64,000 bases of DNA, taken from positions 3,231,001-3,295,000 of the forward strand of contig NC_020829.1 of the NCBI RefSeq assembly GCF_000349845.1, written 5' to 3'. The number at the start of each line of letters is the position of its first letter. The stretch's first letter is position 1. This document shows positions 26,003 through 34,902 of the stretch, piece by piece. Position numbers and translations under genes: made by a program. The notes under the pieces were generated by a model. It worked only from the letters and a program-made list of their open reading frames with translations. It had not been told where the DNA came from and made no database searches. The DNA comes from Pseudomonas sp. ATCC 13867. Its GTDB lineage: Bacteria; Pseudomonadota; Gammaproteobacteria; Pseudomonadales; Pseudomonadaceae.

Positions 26003-26312
26003 GTTCCACCTCGTATCCGGCGCGCGGCCGGTCCATGCGCCGGGCGAGGCCGGCGCGCTATCGGGTGATGGATTGCAAGAGATCGAAGGGCCGCAGGAGC
26101 CCCGGAGGGGAATGGAGAGACGTCATCCCGTGGGGATGCGTGTCGCCACTGTCCGCAACGCAGCGAGACAGCGGCAGGGTTCCGCCGGACGGCTCGCTGT
26201 TCAGGCCTGTCGCAATCGACCAAGGCAAGTGTCCAAGGCAGGACTCCCGTGCAAGTTGAAAAAAAGCGACCGGACCCGGTGTGAGCACTGCCCGGGACGA
26301 CTCCGGCCGCGA
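26003..26312 (-). promoter_or_regulatory. Long 5' leader of mgtC copy 2
   Basis: If transcription starts about seven bases after the GATAAT element, the mRNA has an untranslated leader of roughly 310 bases with no convincing reading frame. Stable hairpins lie near the start codon: CCGGC/GCCGG at 26017-26031 and GCGCCGG/CCGGCGC at 26037-26056. Magnesium-responsive leaders are known for mgt genes in enterobacteria; a similar role here is inference. Confidence 0.45.
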
Positions 26313-26318
26313 GTCGCC

Positions 26319-26351
26319 ATTATCCCCCGGCAACCTTAAGGCTTCCTTAGG
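26319..26351 (-). promoter_or_regulatory. PmrA/PhoP-type promoter for mgtC
   Basis: On the reverse strand, CCTAAG-GAAGC-CTTAAG (26351-26335) matches the PmrA box YTTAAK-N5-YTTAAK at 11 of 12 positions. GATAAT (26324-26319) follows after exactly ten bases. This half-site spacing and -10 distance is the classic layout for OmpR-family activation. The first half-site overlaps the TAA stop of the upstream AraC-type gene. Confidence 0.65.
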
Positions 26352-27297
26352 AACCCGCCCGCCAGCGCGCCGGTGTGGTCCCGGTGCGGGCCTTGAACAG
26401 GCGGACGAAGAAGCTGACGTTCTCGTAGCCCACCTCGGCGGCGATCTCGCGCACCGCCAACGGGGTCGCCAGCAGCAGCTTCTTCGCCTTGTCGATGCGT
26501 ACCTGCTGCAGGTAGAGGTTGGGCGGCAGCCGCGTCGCCTCACTGAAGCGACGCTTGAAGGTCCGCTCGCTGACACCGGCCTGGTGCGCCATGCGTGCAA
26601 TGGTCAGGGGCTGCGCATGGTGACTTTCGATCCAGTCCTGCACCCGCAGCACGGTTTCGTCGCAATGGTTGCGGTGACCCGGCAGGATCGGTCCGAGCCG
26701 ATGCGGGTCGGCCACCAGCAAGTGGGTGGCGCAGAGCTGCGCGAAGCGGTCGCCGCGCTCCTGGGCAAGGATGTCCAGCAACGCATCGAAACAGCCGTTG
26801 AGCGAGCCGGTACTGTACCGCCCGCCCTCCTGGAGGAAGGATTCGCGGGCCACGAAGCGGCACGCCGGGTACTGCTTGCCCAGTTGCCGCACGAAGGCCC
26901 AGTGGGTGGCCAGCAGGCCGCCGTCCAGCCGGCCGCTGGCGGCCAGCCAGGCGGCGCCGGTGGTCAGCGCCAGGACGCGGGCGCCGGCGTCGATCCGCTC
27001 GCCGAGCCAGGCCAGCACCCGCGCATCCGGCTCGAAGCCGGCCAGACGCGGTCCCTCGATGGCCGGCAGGACGATCAGCGATGCCTCCGCGACATCCCGC
27101 AAACCGCCATCCGGCGTGACGAGGTGGCCACCGGCGGCAAGCACCGGAGCCCCCTCGACGGACACCACGCGGACGGCGAAGGAGCGCTCCACGCCGACGT
27201 GCCGTTCCAGCAGCGAGGCGATGCGGAAGAAGTCCGTCGCCGAGAACAACCCCATCGCCCAGCACCCTTCGTAGGCCAGAACCGCCACCTGTTTCAT
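26347..27297 (-). CDS. GlxA-type AraC regulator (DJ-1/PfpI domain plus HTH)
   Basis: Regulator of 316 aa. Residues 1-190 form a DJ-1/PfpI-like domain (MKQVAVLAYEGCWAMGLFSATDFFRIASLLE...). Residues ~215-312 form a double AraC HTH ending in the signature VGYENVSFFVRLFKARTGTTPARWRA. The ATG at 27297 has GGAGGGGAA directly upstream. It is divergent from an alpha/beta hydrolase across 118 bases, which is its probable target. Its stop codon lies inside the mgtC promoter. Confidence 0.87.
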   Translation of the reverse strand: MKQVAVLAYEGCWAMGLFSATDFFRIASLLERHVGVERSFAVRVVSVEGAPVLAAGGHLVTPDGGLRDVAEASLIVLPAIEGPRLAGFEPDARVLAWLGERIDAGARVLALTTGAAWLAASGRLDGGLLATHWAFVRQLGKQYPACRFVARESFLQEGGRYSTGSLNGCFDALLDILAQERGDRFAQLCATHLLVADPHRLGPILPGHRNHCDETVLRVQDWIESHHAQPLTIARMAHQAGVSERTFKRRFSEATRLPPNLYLQQVRIDKAKKLLLATPLAVREIAAEVGYENVSFFVRLFKARTGTTPARWRAGS

Positions 27298-27415
27298 TTC
27301 CCCTCCTGGCCCGATCGGACTATGCATGCGCCCGTCTGAACATCGCTCTGAACAGCGTGCCGGAATACTATGGCCGAACGACAAGCGAGTCAGCCCCGTC
27401 CCACAGGAGAGCCTC

Positions 27416-28222
27416 ATGCCGTTGCCCGTCAGCACCCGCGAACACTGGATCAGCACCGAGAAGGGCCAGCTCTTCGCCCAGGACTGGACGCCCGCCGAAA
27501 CGCGCGGCGAGCCCATCCTGCTGCTGCATGATTCCCTGGGCTGCGTGGCGTTGTGGCGGGACTTTCCCGAGCACCTCGCACGTACTACCAGCCGCCCGGT
27601 GATCGCCTACGACCGTCTCGGTTTCGGCCGTTCCGAACCCTACCCCGGCGCCCTGCCCCTGGGCTTCATCGACGACGAAGCGCAGGAGCACTTCCCGCGG
27701 CTGCAACAGCACTTCGGCTTCGAACGCTGCGTGGTGTTCGGCCACAGCGTCGGCGGCGCGATGGCGGTGGCCTGCGTGGCGCGGCATCCGCGGGCCTGCG
27801 CGGCGCTGGTCACCGAATCGGCCCAGGCCTTCGTCGAGCACCGGACCCGCGACGGCATCCGCGCCGCCGAACAGGAATTTGCCCGCGAAGGCCAACTGGA
27901 GCGCCTGCAGAAGTACCACGGCGACAAGGCCTTCTGGGTGCTGCGTGCCTGGGTCGATACCTGGCTGTCGGAGGAGTTCAGCGACTGGAACCTCGACGCC
28001 GAACTGGCCCAGGTGCGCTGCCCGATCCTCAGCCTGCACGGCGAGCAGGACGAATACGGCTCGGCGGCGCACCCCGAACGCTTCACCTCGGTGCCGGGCG
28101 TGCCCACGGTGCTGAAGCTGCTGCCCGACTGCGGCCACGTCCCGCACCGCCAGCAGCAGGCGACGGTGCTGGCGGCGGTGGACGATTTCCTCCGGCGCTT
28201 CGGCAACGCGATGGCAGGCTAG
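27416..28222 (+). CDS. Alpha/beta hydrolase
   Basis: Hydrolase of 268 aa with the oxyanion segment LLLHDSLGCVALWRDFPEHLA, the nucleophile elbow GHSVGG, an acid in LHGEQDEYG, and a late histidine in DCGHVPHRQQ. No signal peptide, so cytoplasmic. AGGAGAG precedes the ATG at 27416. The family covers esterases, haloperoxidase-like enzymes and C-C bond hydrolases, and the substrate is unknown. It is divergent from the GlxA-type regulator. Confidence 0.85.
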   Translation: MPLPVSTREHWISTEKGQLFAQDWTPAETRGEPILLLHDSLGCVALWRDFPEHLARTTSRPVIAYDRLGFGRSEPYPGALPLGFIDDEAQEHFPRLQQHFGFERCVVFGHSVGGAMAVACVARHPRACAALVTESAQAFVEHRTRDGIRAAEQEFAREGQLERLQKYHGDKAFWVLRAWVDTWLSEEFSDWNLDAELAQVRCPILSLHGEQDEYGSAAHPERFTSVPGVPTVLKLLPDCGHVPHRQQQATVLAAVDDFLRRFGNAMAG

Positions 28223-28433
28223 GATCGCTCCATCCAGCGACCAGTCCCCACGGCCCGTCCAACTTCCGCCGTGCACACCGGGCCGAGGCACATACTAGTG
28301 GCAGGCGTCACGGGCGGCGCCTCGGCTCCCTCCCCCGGCAAAATCCTCCGCGACCAGACAGGAAAATCTCCCATCCTGCACGATACTTGCTGCCTGAATC
28401 GCCTGTCCGAGCAGAAGCCCACGAGGAGCCGGC

Positions 28434-29345
28434 ATGAACCGTAACGAGCTGCGCCGCGTCGACATGAACCTGCTGGTGATCTTCGAGACGCTGATGTTCG
28501 AGAGGAACCTGACGCGCGCCGCGGAGAAGCTCTTCCTCGGCCAGCCGGCCGTCAGCGCCGCGCTGGCGCGCCTGCGCGACCTCTTCGACGACCCGCTGCT
28601 GGTGCGCAACGGCAAGGGCTACGAGCCCACCCTGCGCGCCCTGGCGATCCTGCGCGAACTGCAGCCGGCGATGGACACCATCTCCAGCGCCGTCAGCCGC
28701 GCCCGGGAGTTCGACCCGGCGACCAACCGCGACACCTTCCGCATCGGCCTGTCCGACGACGCCGAGTTCGGCCTGTTCCCGGCGCTGCTCAAGCAGATCC
28801 GCGAGGAAGCGCCGGACGTGGTCGTGGTGGTGCGCCGGGTCAACTTCCTGCTGATGTCGGCGATGCTGGCCTCGGGCGAAATCTCCGTCGGCGTCAGCTA
28901 CACCACCGAGCTGCCGGCGAATGCCAAGCGCCGCGGGCTGCGCGACATGACGGTCAAGGTATTGCGCGGCGACGACCGCCCCGGCCCTCTCAGCCTGGAC
29001 GATTTCAGTGAGCGCCCCCACGCGCTGGTGTCGTTCTCCGGCGACCTGTGCGGCAACATCGACAACGATCTCGCCCGTGTCGGCCGCACCCGCCGGGTGA
29101 TGCTGGCGGTGCCGCAGTTCAGCGGCCTGCGCTCGATCCTGCCGGGCACCGAGTTGCTCGCCTGCGTCCCGGACTACGCGGCGGCGGCGCTGGTCGAGGG
29201 CAGCCAGTTGCGCGCCGATGACCCGCCCTTCCCCATCGTCACCTCGGAGCTGTCGATGGTCTGGGGTGAAGTCACCGACAACGACCCCGCCGAGCGCTGG
29301 CTGCGCAGCAAGATCGTCGAGCACATGGCCAGGCCGGAGGCCTAG
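28434..29345 (+). CDS. LysR-type regulator (NodD/BexR-like group)
   Basis: Regulator of 303 aa. Its start, RRVDMNLLVIFETLMFERNLTRAAEKLFLGQPAVSAALARLRDLFDDPLLVR, is typical of the NodD/LeuO-like branch and resembles P. aeruginosa BexR from memory. The effector domain follows (GLSDDAEFGLFPALL). Its target is not evident: the upstream hydrolase is in the same direction and the downstream DinB gene converges, with stops overlapping by four bases. Confidence 0.85.
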   Translation: MNRNELRRVDMNLLVIFETLMFERNLTRAAEKLFLGQPAVSAALARLRDLFDDPLLVRNGKGYEPTLRALAILRELQPAMDTISSAVSRAREFDPATNRDTFRIGLSDDAEFGLFPALLKQIREEAPDVVVVVRRVNFLLMSAMLASGEISVGVSYTTELPANAKRRGLRDMTVKVLRGDDRPGPLSLDDFSERPHALVSFSGDLCGNIDNDLARVGRTRRVMLAVPQFSGLRSILPGTELLACVPDYAAAALVEGSQLRADDPPFPIVTSELSMVWGEVTDNDPAERWLRSKIVEHMARPEA

Positions 29346-29863
29346 CAGTTGGCGACCGGCGCCGGATTGGCCTCGGTGAGGTACACCGACAGGTCGGTCA
29401 TGGGCGGCATGGCGGGGATCTCGAAGTACATCTGCACCAGCCAGCCACGGTGGTAGGTCCCGTGGTTGACCACGTGCAGCAGCATGGCGCCGGCGCTCAG
29501 GGTGCCGCGGTCGCCGGAAACGAAGGCGAAATCGATGGGCGTCTCCAGCGTGGCTTCCGTCTGCCCGGCGCTCCAGTCGATGAACCAGTCGTTCACCTCC
29601 TGCTGCGCCCGCCACAGGTCGCCAAGTTCCGGGTAGGGCAGCGCCTGGCGCGAGGTGAATCCGTGCTCGCGGTGCTGCAGGTGGGCCTGCCAGATGCGGT
29701 CCACCACGTGGATGTGATTGAGCGTGGCGATCATGCTCTTCATCGGGCCGGCGCGCTGTCGGTCGAGTTCCTCGGGCGCCAGCGTGGCCAGGCTGGCGAA
29801 GAGCGCCTGGTCGGCCCAACGCTTGTAGTGGGCCAGCAGCCTGGCCGTGGCAAGGTTGATCAC
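29342..29863 (-). CDS. DinB-family protein
   Basis: Four-helix-bundle protein of 173 aa (DinB/YfiT-like, putative metal-dependent). The three typical histidines are visible: H48 in LNHIHVVDRIW, and two in LLHVVNHGTYHRGWLVQM. The start is GTG at 29863, chosen because AGGAGG lies seven bases upstream; the ATG at 29899 has no such site. Many family members are thiol transferases or of unknown activity. Confidence 0.82.
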   Translation of the reverse strand: MINLATARLLAHYKRWADQALFASLATLAPEELDRQRAGPMKSMIATLNHIHVVDRIWQAHLQHREHGFTSRQALPYPELGDLWRAQQEVNDWFIDWSAGQTEATLETPIDFAFVSGDRGTLSAGAMLLHVVNHGTYHRGWLVQMYFEIPAMPPMTDLSVYLTEANPAPVANC

Positions 29864-30178
29864 GGGTAATCCTCCTGGCGGGGTGGGTGGGAGTCCCAAT
29901 GGCTCCTTCCGGGGCGCGCCCGGAAGAACCTATTGGATATAGACCATCCCCCGGCACGCTCGCCGACGCGACATGCCTGGGAGCGACATCTCCTCTCCGA
30001 GCGGATACGCCACACCGCGCGACAGAGCGGCCCGCCCCGATGGTCGCAAAGCCCCCCGCGACCCGCTGCAACACCTTCCGCGTCGTCCGGGAGCTCCATG
30101 ACGGGACGGGGAACGTCTGGCACATGCGGAGGCGCCCCCGTCAGCGACAGGGGCACCGTGGTTCGAGGGCGCGCGGGG
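29864..30178. other. Gene-free region between DinB and the catabolic operon
   Basis: These 315 bases show no convincing gene. They contain an 8-bp hairpin (CTTCCGGG/CCCGGAAG, 29906-29926) near the DinB start. A second imperfect hairpin (GGCGCCCC...GGGGCACC, 30131-30157) could act as a weak terminator for the reverse operon ending at 30179. Confidence 0.5.
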
Positions 30179-31393
30179 TTACAGAAGGCTGCGCAGGTTC
30201 GTCGCGCTGTCGGCCAGGACGGCCGCATCGAGCGGTTTGCCCGAAGCCGCCAGACGTTTGAAGGCCGCCATGTCGCGCCCCTGGTTGACGGTCGCCACCG
30301 CGCGCAGGCGCCCTTCGGCATCCAGCTCGATGACACTGAAGGCATCGTCCTCCACCTTGCCGCGCAGCAGCACCGGGCCCGTCCCGCTGAAGAAGCCGAG
30401 GGTCTGCAGGTTGCATTGGTACTGATCGGACCAGAGCCACGGCGTCTGGGCGTAGCACTCTTCGCTGCCCAGCATGTTCGCCGCCGCGACCTGAGGTTGA
30501 TGCTCGGCCACCTGCCAGGACTCGACCCGCACATGACGCCCGAGCAGCGGGTTGAAATGGCTGGTCACGTCGCCGGCGGCAAAGATGTGCGGATCGCTGG
30601 TACGGCATCGCTCATCGACCACGATGCCGTTCTCGACCCGCAAGCCGATGGCGGTCGCCAGTTCCACGTTCGGCAGCGCACCGATGCCCACCAGGATCTC
30701 ATCGGCCACGCATTCACCGCGGCTGGACTCGATGATCAACCCGTGGGCGCCACGGCGGATCGCGCTCGGGAGCGTATCGAGGCATACGTTCACGCCGGCG
30801 TTGCGATGCAGCGCCAGCAGGTACTCACCGATCGCCGCCGGCATCACGCGCTGCAGCAAGGACGAAGCCGGCTCCAGTACGGTGACCTCGCACCCCAGCT
30901 TGCGAGCGGACGCGGCCACCTCCAGGCCGATGAAGCCGCCACCGAGAATCACCAGTCGCTTACCCGCGGCCAGTCGGCTACGGAGTTGGCGAGCCTGTTC
31001 GAGGGTGCGCAGGTACAGCAGTTCCACGCCCTCCTCAACCGGCCCGGGGTAAGGGCGGGCGCGCGACCCCGTGGTCAGCAGCAGTTTCTGGTAGGAGATG
31101 CGCTCCCCGTTGGCCAGCTCAACCTGCCGCGCCGCCGGATCGACATTCCGAACCCGGTGCCCGAGGCGCAGCTCGATGTGCTGGTGCTCGTAGAAATCCC
31201 TGTCCTGGATGAACGCCCGGGCTTCATCCTCGACGTTGAACAGGGCGTCCTTGGACAGGATCGGCCGATCGTAGGGCAGCTCCGCTTCGTCGCCGACGAT
31301 ACAGACCTGCGCGGCCGGAGCCAGGGAACGAAGCGACTCGGCGGCACGACGTCCGGCCTGGCCCGCACCGATGATCAAATAATCCGCATGCAT
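30179..31393 (-). CDS. FAD-dependent ferredoxin reductase of a Rieske oxygenase system
   Basis: Flavoprotein of 404 aa of the BphA4/rubredoxin-reductase-like type that passes electrons from NADH to a ferredoxin. The FAD-binding motif is YLIIGAGQAGRRAAESL (residues 5-21). The NAD-binding motif is LVILGGGFIGLEVAAS (~147-162). IFAAGDVTSHFN (~270-281) is the second FAD contact. It is the last gene of the seven-gene reverse operon, nine bases after the amidase stop, and should reduce the Rieske ferredoxin encoded at 34558-34902. Confidence 0.9.
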   Translation of the reverse strand: MHADYLIIGAGQAGRRAAESLRSLAPAAQVCIVGDEAELPYDRPILSKDALFNVEDEARAFIQDRDFYEHQHIELRLGHRVRNVDPAARQVELANGERISYQKLLLTTGSRARPYPGPVEEGVELLYLRTLEQARQLRSRLAAGKRLVILGGGFIGLEVAASARKLGCEVTVLEPASSLLQRVMPAAIGEYLLALHRNAGVNVCLDTLPSAIRRGAHGLIIESSRGECVADEILVGIGALPNVELATAIGLRVENGIVVDERCRTSDPHIFAAGDVTSHFNPLLGRHVRVESWQVAEHQPQVAAANMLGSEECYAQTPWLWSDQYQCNLQTLGFFSGTGPVLLRGKVEDDAFSVIELDAEGRLRAVATVNQGRDMAAFKRLAASGKPLDAAVLADSATNLRSLL

Positions 31394-31402
31394 GACGTAC
31401 TC

Positions 31403-32704
31403 CTAGAGAAGCGAAAACCTGGGACGGTCGGACAACACTCTTTCCACCCACTGCGCCGCGCGCAGCAGACGATCGTCGCCATACCGCGAACCCACCAGCT
31501 GGATGCCGATCGGAAGCCCGTTCTGCCCGGTCAGCGCCGGCAGCGAAAGAGTCGGAACACCCAGCAACATCCACATGCGGCTGAACAGTGGATCGCCCGT
31601 TCCATCGCTCGCCAGCGGCGCGGTGCCTGGCGCGCTCGGCGCCAGCAGGACATCCCATTCCTCGAACAACGGCGTGGTCGCCAGCATGCCCTGTTCGGCA
31701 CAGCAGCGCGCCTCGCTGTACTCCTCGGTGGACAGGCTCTGGCCGTGGTCGATCAGGGCGCGAAGCGGCTCGCTGAGCTGCTCCCGGTAGCCATCGTGCT
31801 CAGGCGCTAGGCTGCGGGCGGTTTCGTACGCCATCACCTTCCGTTGCAGGTCGGCGAAGTCGGAGAACCCCGGCGGCAACTGGGCATCGCCGACCCGCGC
31901 GCCACAGGCTCCCAGCGAAAGGAGCAGTTGTTCCAGCCCGTGCCGCGTTTCCGGCGAGGCCTGCAGCCAATCCGGCGTACGGCAGAGCCCGATGGAGGGA
32001 ATCCAGCGCTCGCTGCTGCTGAAGGGGAAGACGGTATCGGCGGTCAGCACGGAGCGCAGCAGACGCGCATCGGCGACGCAGCGCGAAAGCGTGCCGAGGG
32101 TGTCCAGCGAATGCGCAAGCCCCTTGACCCCCGTGGTGGGGAAATCCCCGTAGGTGGGTTTGTATCCCACCACGCCGCAGTAGGACGCGGGACGAATCAA
32201 CGACCCCGCCGTCTGGGAACCCAGCGCCGCCGGCACCATGTGGCTGGCCACCGCCGCGGCGGAACCGCTGGAGGAGCCACCCGGAGTATGTTCGAGGTTA
32301 TGCGGATTGCGCGTCTTGCCCGCCTGGAAGTAGGCAAATTCGGTGGTGACGGTCTTCCCCATCACCAACGCCCCCGACCGGCGCAGAAGGGCCACCGCCG
32401 CCGCATCCATGCCGGGGCGGCGCCCGGTATAGATCGGCGAGCCGCTGCAGGTGGGCATGTCGCCGGTATCGATGATGTCCTTGATGGCGACCGGCACGCC
32501 ATGCAGCGGACCACGCTCCCGTTGGTTATCCAGCCGACGGGCCTCGCGCAGCACCTGCTCCGGGTCGATGTGGACCCAGGCGCCGACCTGGGGCTCACGC
32601 GCCGCGATCACCGCCAGGCAATCGGTCGCCAGCTCGACCGCACTCAGCGTCCGCATGGCGATGGCCTCCGCCGCCTCAACCAAACCGAGTTCATGCGGGC
32701 GCAT
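31403..32704 (-). CDS. Amidase-signature family hydrolase
   Basis: Enzyme of 433 aa of the amidase-signature family, which hydrolyses amide or carbamoyl bonds with a Ser-cisSer-Lys triad. Lysine is K75 (GVPVAIKDIIDT). The Gly/Ser-rich strand is HTPGGSSSGSAAAVA (140-152), supplying the cis-serine. The nucleophile is probably S168 (GSQTAGSLIRPA). The ATG at 32704 overlaps the end of the upstream AllG-like gene by 14 bases, so translation is probably coupled. Relatives act on biuret-, allophanate- and aryl-amide-type substrates; the actual substrate is unknown. Confidence 0.87.
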   Translation of the reverse strand: MRPHELGLVEAAEAIAMRTLSAVELATDCLAVIAAREPQVGAWVHIDPEQVLREARRLDNQRERGPLHGVPVAIKDIIDTGDMPTCSGSPIYTGRRPGMDAAAVALLRRSGALVMGKTVTTEFAYFQAGKTRNPHNLEHTPGGSSSGSAAAVASHMVPAALGSQTAGSLIRPASYCGVVGYKPTYGDFPTTGVKGLAHSLDTLGTLSRCVADARLLRSVLTADTVFPFSSSERWIPSIGLCRTPDWLQASPETRHGLEQLLLSLGACGARVGDAQLPPGFSDFADLQRKVMAYETARSLAPEHDGYREQLSEPLRALIDHGQSLSTEEYSEARCCAEQGMLATTPLFEEWDVLLAPSAPGTAPLASDGTGDPLFSRMWMLLGVPTLSLPALTGQNGLPIGIQLVGSRYGDDRLLRAAQWVERVLSDRPRFSLL

Positions 32705-33917
32705 CGGCAGCCTCCAGCGCGTCGAGCGCGGCTTGCAGGGGTTGTAGCGGACTGAAGAAGAAGCCCCCGTCCAGGCGCCCCAGCAGTCCTTGCCTGTCCA
32801 GCACGCCCAGGCTGATGACCGGTCCCGCGCCCAGGCGACAGGCCTGGCGGGCATCCAGGCCCGTGCGGAATGCCTGCGACGCAAGCAGTTGGGGATGGCG
32901 ATGCTGCAACAGCTGGGCCGGGAACGTTTGCCCATGTTCCGCGCAAACCCTGTCCAGGCGCTCCGCGGTGAGCGGCGCCAGATCGCGGGCCATTGCGCCA
33001 CTGCCGAAGGCGTCGACGATGGCGCTGTCGCCAATCGCGCCCAGGGCCCGTTGCCGCGTCTGCTCGTCGGCGCCGGGCACCCGTGGCGCTTGCGCCGCCA
33101 CCGCGAACCAGCGCCCGGGCATGGCCGAAACCTGGATACCGAACTGCTCGCCATTGCCACCGGCGGCGGTCACCACGCTGCTGCCCGGAACATCCTCGGC
33201 GGCGAGAAGGCAACATTTCACCGCCGCCATCCAGAGATTCAGGAAGAACGCCGCGGACTGTTCGAGGAAGCGCCGGATGTCATCGTCGAAGTCCCCGGGA
33301 GAGGCCTGCTCCAACAGAGCCTTCGCCACCAGTTGGCTGCCCTGCTGCGTCCGCCCGTGGCAGTCGTCGCCCGCCGCCAGCGCCGCATCGGCCACCGGGA
33401 GCACGTCCATCGGTTGACGCGCGATGACCGTTTGCAACCGGGGCGCGAGGTGCTGGTTGATCCAGCGCAGCCGCTGCAGAACGTTCTCCCCGTACTGCCC
33501 GATCCGCATGACCGGACCATCGCCACCGTTGAGAGTGCTGAAGCTCCTTCGCGATGGACAGTCGCCATCCTCGATCACCAGCACCTGCATGCTCGGCGAG
33601 AGCACGTCGGCCAGCGGGATCGCGCAGCCGTGATCCTGGGCGGGATACAGCCGCACCGCTTCGGACATCAGCAGATCCTCGGCCCCCTGCCGATCGGTCG
33701 CCCAACCCTCGAACAGGATGGCCATCAGCAGGGAGTTCCTGAGCGGCAGCGCGAGCCGGCTCCGATCGGGGACCGGCGGGCCGGCGTGAAGCAGGAAACG
33801 CCCTGCCACGCCCAGCACATCCCTGGCGGTAGCGATGGCCGTCCAGCGCGGCCGGCAGCCGGTCATGGCATCGACAGCCATCGAGTCCGCCGGGTGTCGA
33901 CGCAGGGCCAGGTTCAT
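32691..33917 (-). CDS. AllG/YlbE-like protein (DUF1116)
   Basis: Protein of 408 aa that aligns along its length with E. coli YlbE/AllG, a subunit of oxamate carbamoyltransferase. Shared landmarks are FLLHAGPPV, LFEGWATD, a run like CAIPLADVLSPSMQVLVIED, RIGQYGENVLQRLRWIN, AAFFLNLWMAAVKCCLLAA, SSVVTAAGGNGEQFGIQVS and GDSAIVDAFG. The partner subunits FdrA/AllF and AllH and a carbamate kinase are not nearby, so the protein is used in a different setting. It overlaps the previous gene by four bases (ATGA) and the amidase by 14. Confidence 0.8.
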   Translation of the reverse strand: MNLALRRHPADSMAVDAMTGCRPRWTAIATARDVLGVAGRFLLHAGPPVPDRSRLALPLRNSLLMAILFEGWATDRQGAEDLLMSEAVRLYPAQDHGCAIPLADVLSPSMQVLVIEDGDCPSRRSFSTLNGGDGPVMRIGQYGENVLQRLRWINQHLAPRLQTVIARQPMDVLPVADAALAAGDDCHGRTQQGSQLVAKALLEQASPGDFDDDIRRFLEQSAAFFLNLWMAAVKCCLLAAEDVPGSSVVTAAGGNGEQFGIQVSAMPGRWFAVAAQAPRVPGADEQTRQRALGAIGDSAIVDAFGSGAMARDLAPLTAERLDRVCAEHGQTFPAQLLQHRHPQLLASQAFRTGLDARQACRLGAGPVISLGVLDRQGLLGRLDGGFFFSPLQPLQAALDALEAADAPA

Positions 33918-34537
33918 GCCTCATGCCCCTCTTCAACCCAGGTCTCGGCGAAGGCGAGGAACGCGGAGTTGAGCTTTCCATCGAGGAAATCGCGCTCGAC
34001 CACCACCCCCTCCAGCCGCTCGCCGTTGAGCCGGACCTCGCCCTGCTCGGCGCCCTGGAAGAGGCTGTACATCCGGTGTTCCCCGGTCGCGGAAATGTCC
34101 GGCCCCACATCCGCCGCCAGCGGACGCTGCAGGCCTTTCCAGGCCAGGGACAGGCTGACATCGCCGGCGGCGATGTGCTCCACCCACTGGGTCGGATCCC
34201 GCTCGTCGGTATGGCTTTCGGTCGCCTGCAGCAGGGTGACGTACGCCAGCGCCTTGCGCTCGCGGAAGGCGCCGAAGCGGGGGACGAAGCGGGTCAGCAG
34301 GTAGTCCATCAGTTCGAGGTTGTCGCCGATGCACAGGTTCGGCGCGGCGGGATAGCCCGCTGCGGCGCCCGGCTCACCGAGCAGGAGAATACCGCGGCCA
34401 CGACCGTAATCGGATGCGATGACGCGGAAATACAGGGCCAGGACCTGCCAATCGCCCTGCGGGTCGGAAGCGCTTTTCAGATAGATGCCGGGGTTCTCTC
34501 CCGACCAGCTGACAATACCTTTCTGGATGACAGGCAT
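33914..34537 (-). CDS. Unknown protein of the Rieske/AllG operon
   Basis: Protein of 207 aa that I do not recognise. It starts VIQKGIVSWSGENPGIYLK and has a central GRGRGILLLGEPG stretch. It ends acidic (FAETWVEEGHEA) and shows no signal peptide or membrane segment. The predicted fold is mixed alpha/beta. The ATG at 34537 has GAGGAG seven bases upstream. Its stop overlaps the AllG-like start by four bases, so the two are translationally coupled and may form a complex. It could stand in for a missing transcarbamylase partner, but nothing in the sequence proves this. Confidence 0.7.
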   Translation of the reverse strand: MPVIQKGIVSWSGENPGIYLKSASDPQGDWQVLALYFRVIASDYGRGRGILLLGEPGAAAGYPAAPNLCIGDNLELMDYLLTRFVPRFGAFRERKALAYVTLLQATESHTDERDPTQWVEHIAAGDVSLSLAWKGLQRPLAADVGPDISATGEHRMYSLFQGAEQGEVRLNGERLEGVVVERDFLDGKLNSAFLAFAETWVEEGHEA

Positions 34538-34557
34538 GCGTAGACTCCTCATTCTTG

Positions 34558-34902
34558 TTATGCCAGTTGCAGGGTGTTCTCGAACACACCGATCAACACC
34601 ACGTCGTTTTCAACCTTGACCGGATAACGCCGGGCACAGGATTTGGCCGGCGCGCAGAGGACCTCACCGGTGGCGATATCGAAGCGCGCCTGGTGCAGCG
34701 GGCATTCGACCTCGCCGTTCTCGACCCACCCCTCCGCCAGCGAGGCATCCCCGTGCGGACAGCGGTCCGCCAACGCATGGAAGCGGCCGCCAAGGTTGAA
34801 TACGGCGATCGCTTCGTCGCCGACCCGAACCCGCCTGGCTTGCTGATCCTCGATCTCGTCAACCCGGCATGCGACTGCCCAGTCCTCTTCGCGCGCGTTC
34901 AT
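34558..34902 (-). CDS. Rieske [2Fe-2S] ferredoxin
   Basis: Small electron carrier of 114 aa with both cluster motifs: C48-P-H50 (DRCPHGDASL) and C67-PL-H70 (VECPLHQARFD). It resembles the BphA3/NirD-like ferredoxins that serve aromatic and amine oxygenases. Its ATG shares one base with the stop of the upstream glyoxalase-like gene (TGATG). It should shuttle electrons from the reductase at 30179 to the oxygenase at 35310. Confidence 0.92.
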   Translation of the reverse strand: MNAREEDWAVACRVDEIEDQQARRVRVGDEAIAVFNLGGRFHALADRCPHGDASLAEGWVENGEVECPLHQARFDIATGEVLCAPAKSCARRYPVKVENDVVLIGVFENTLQLA

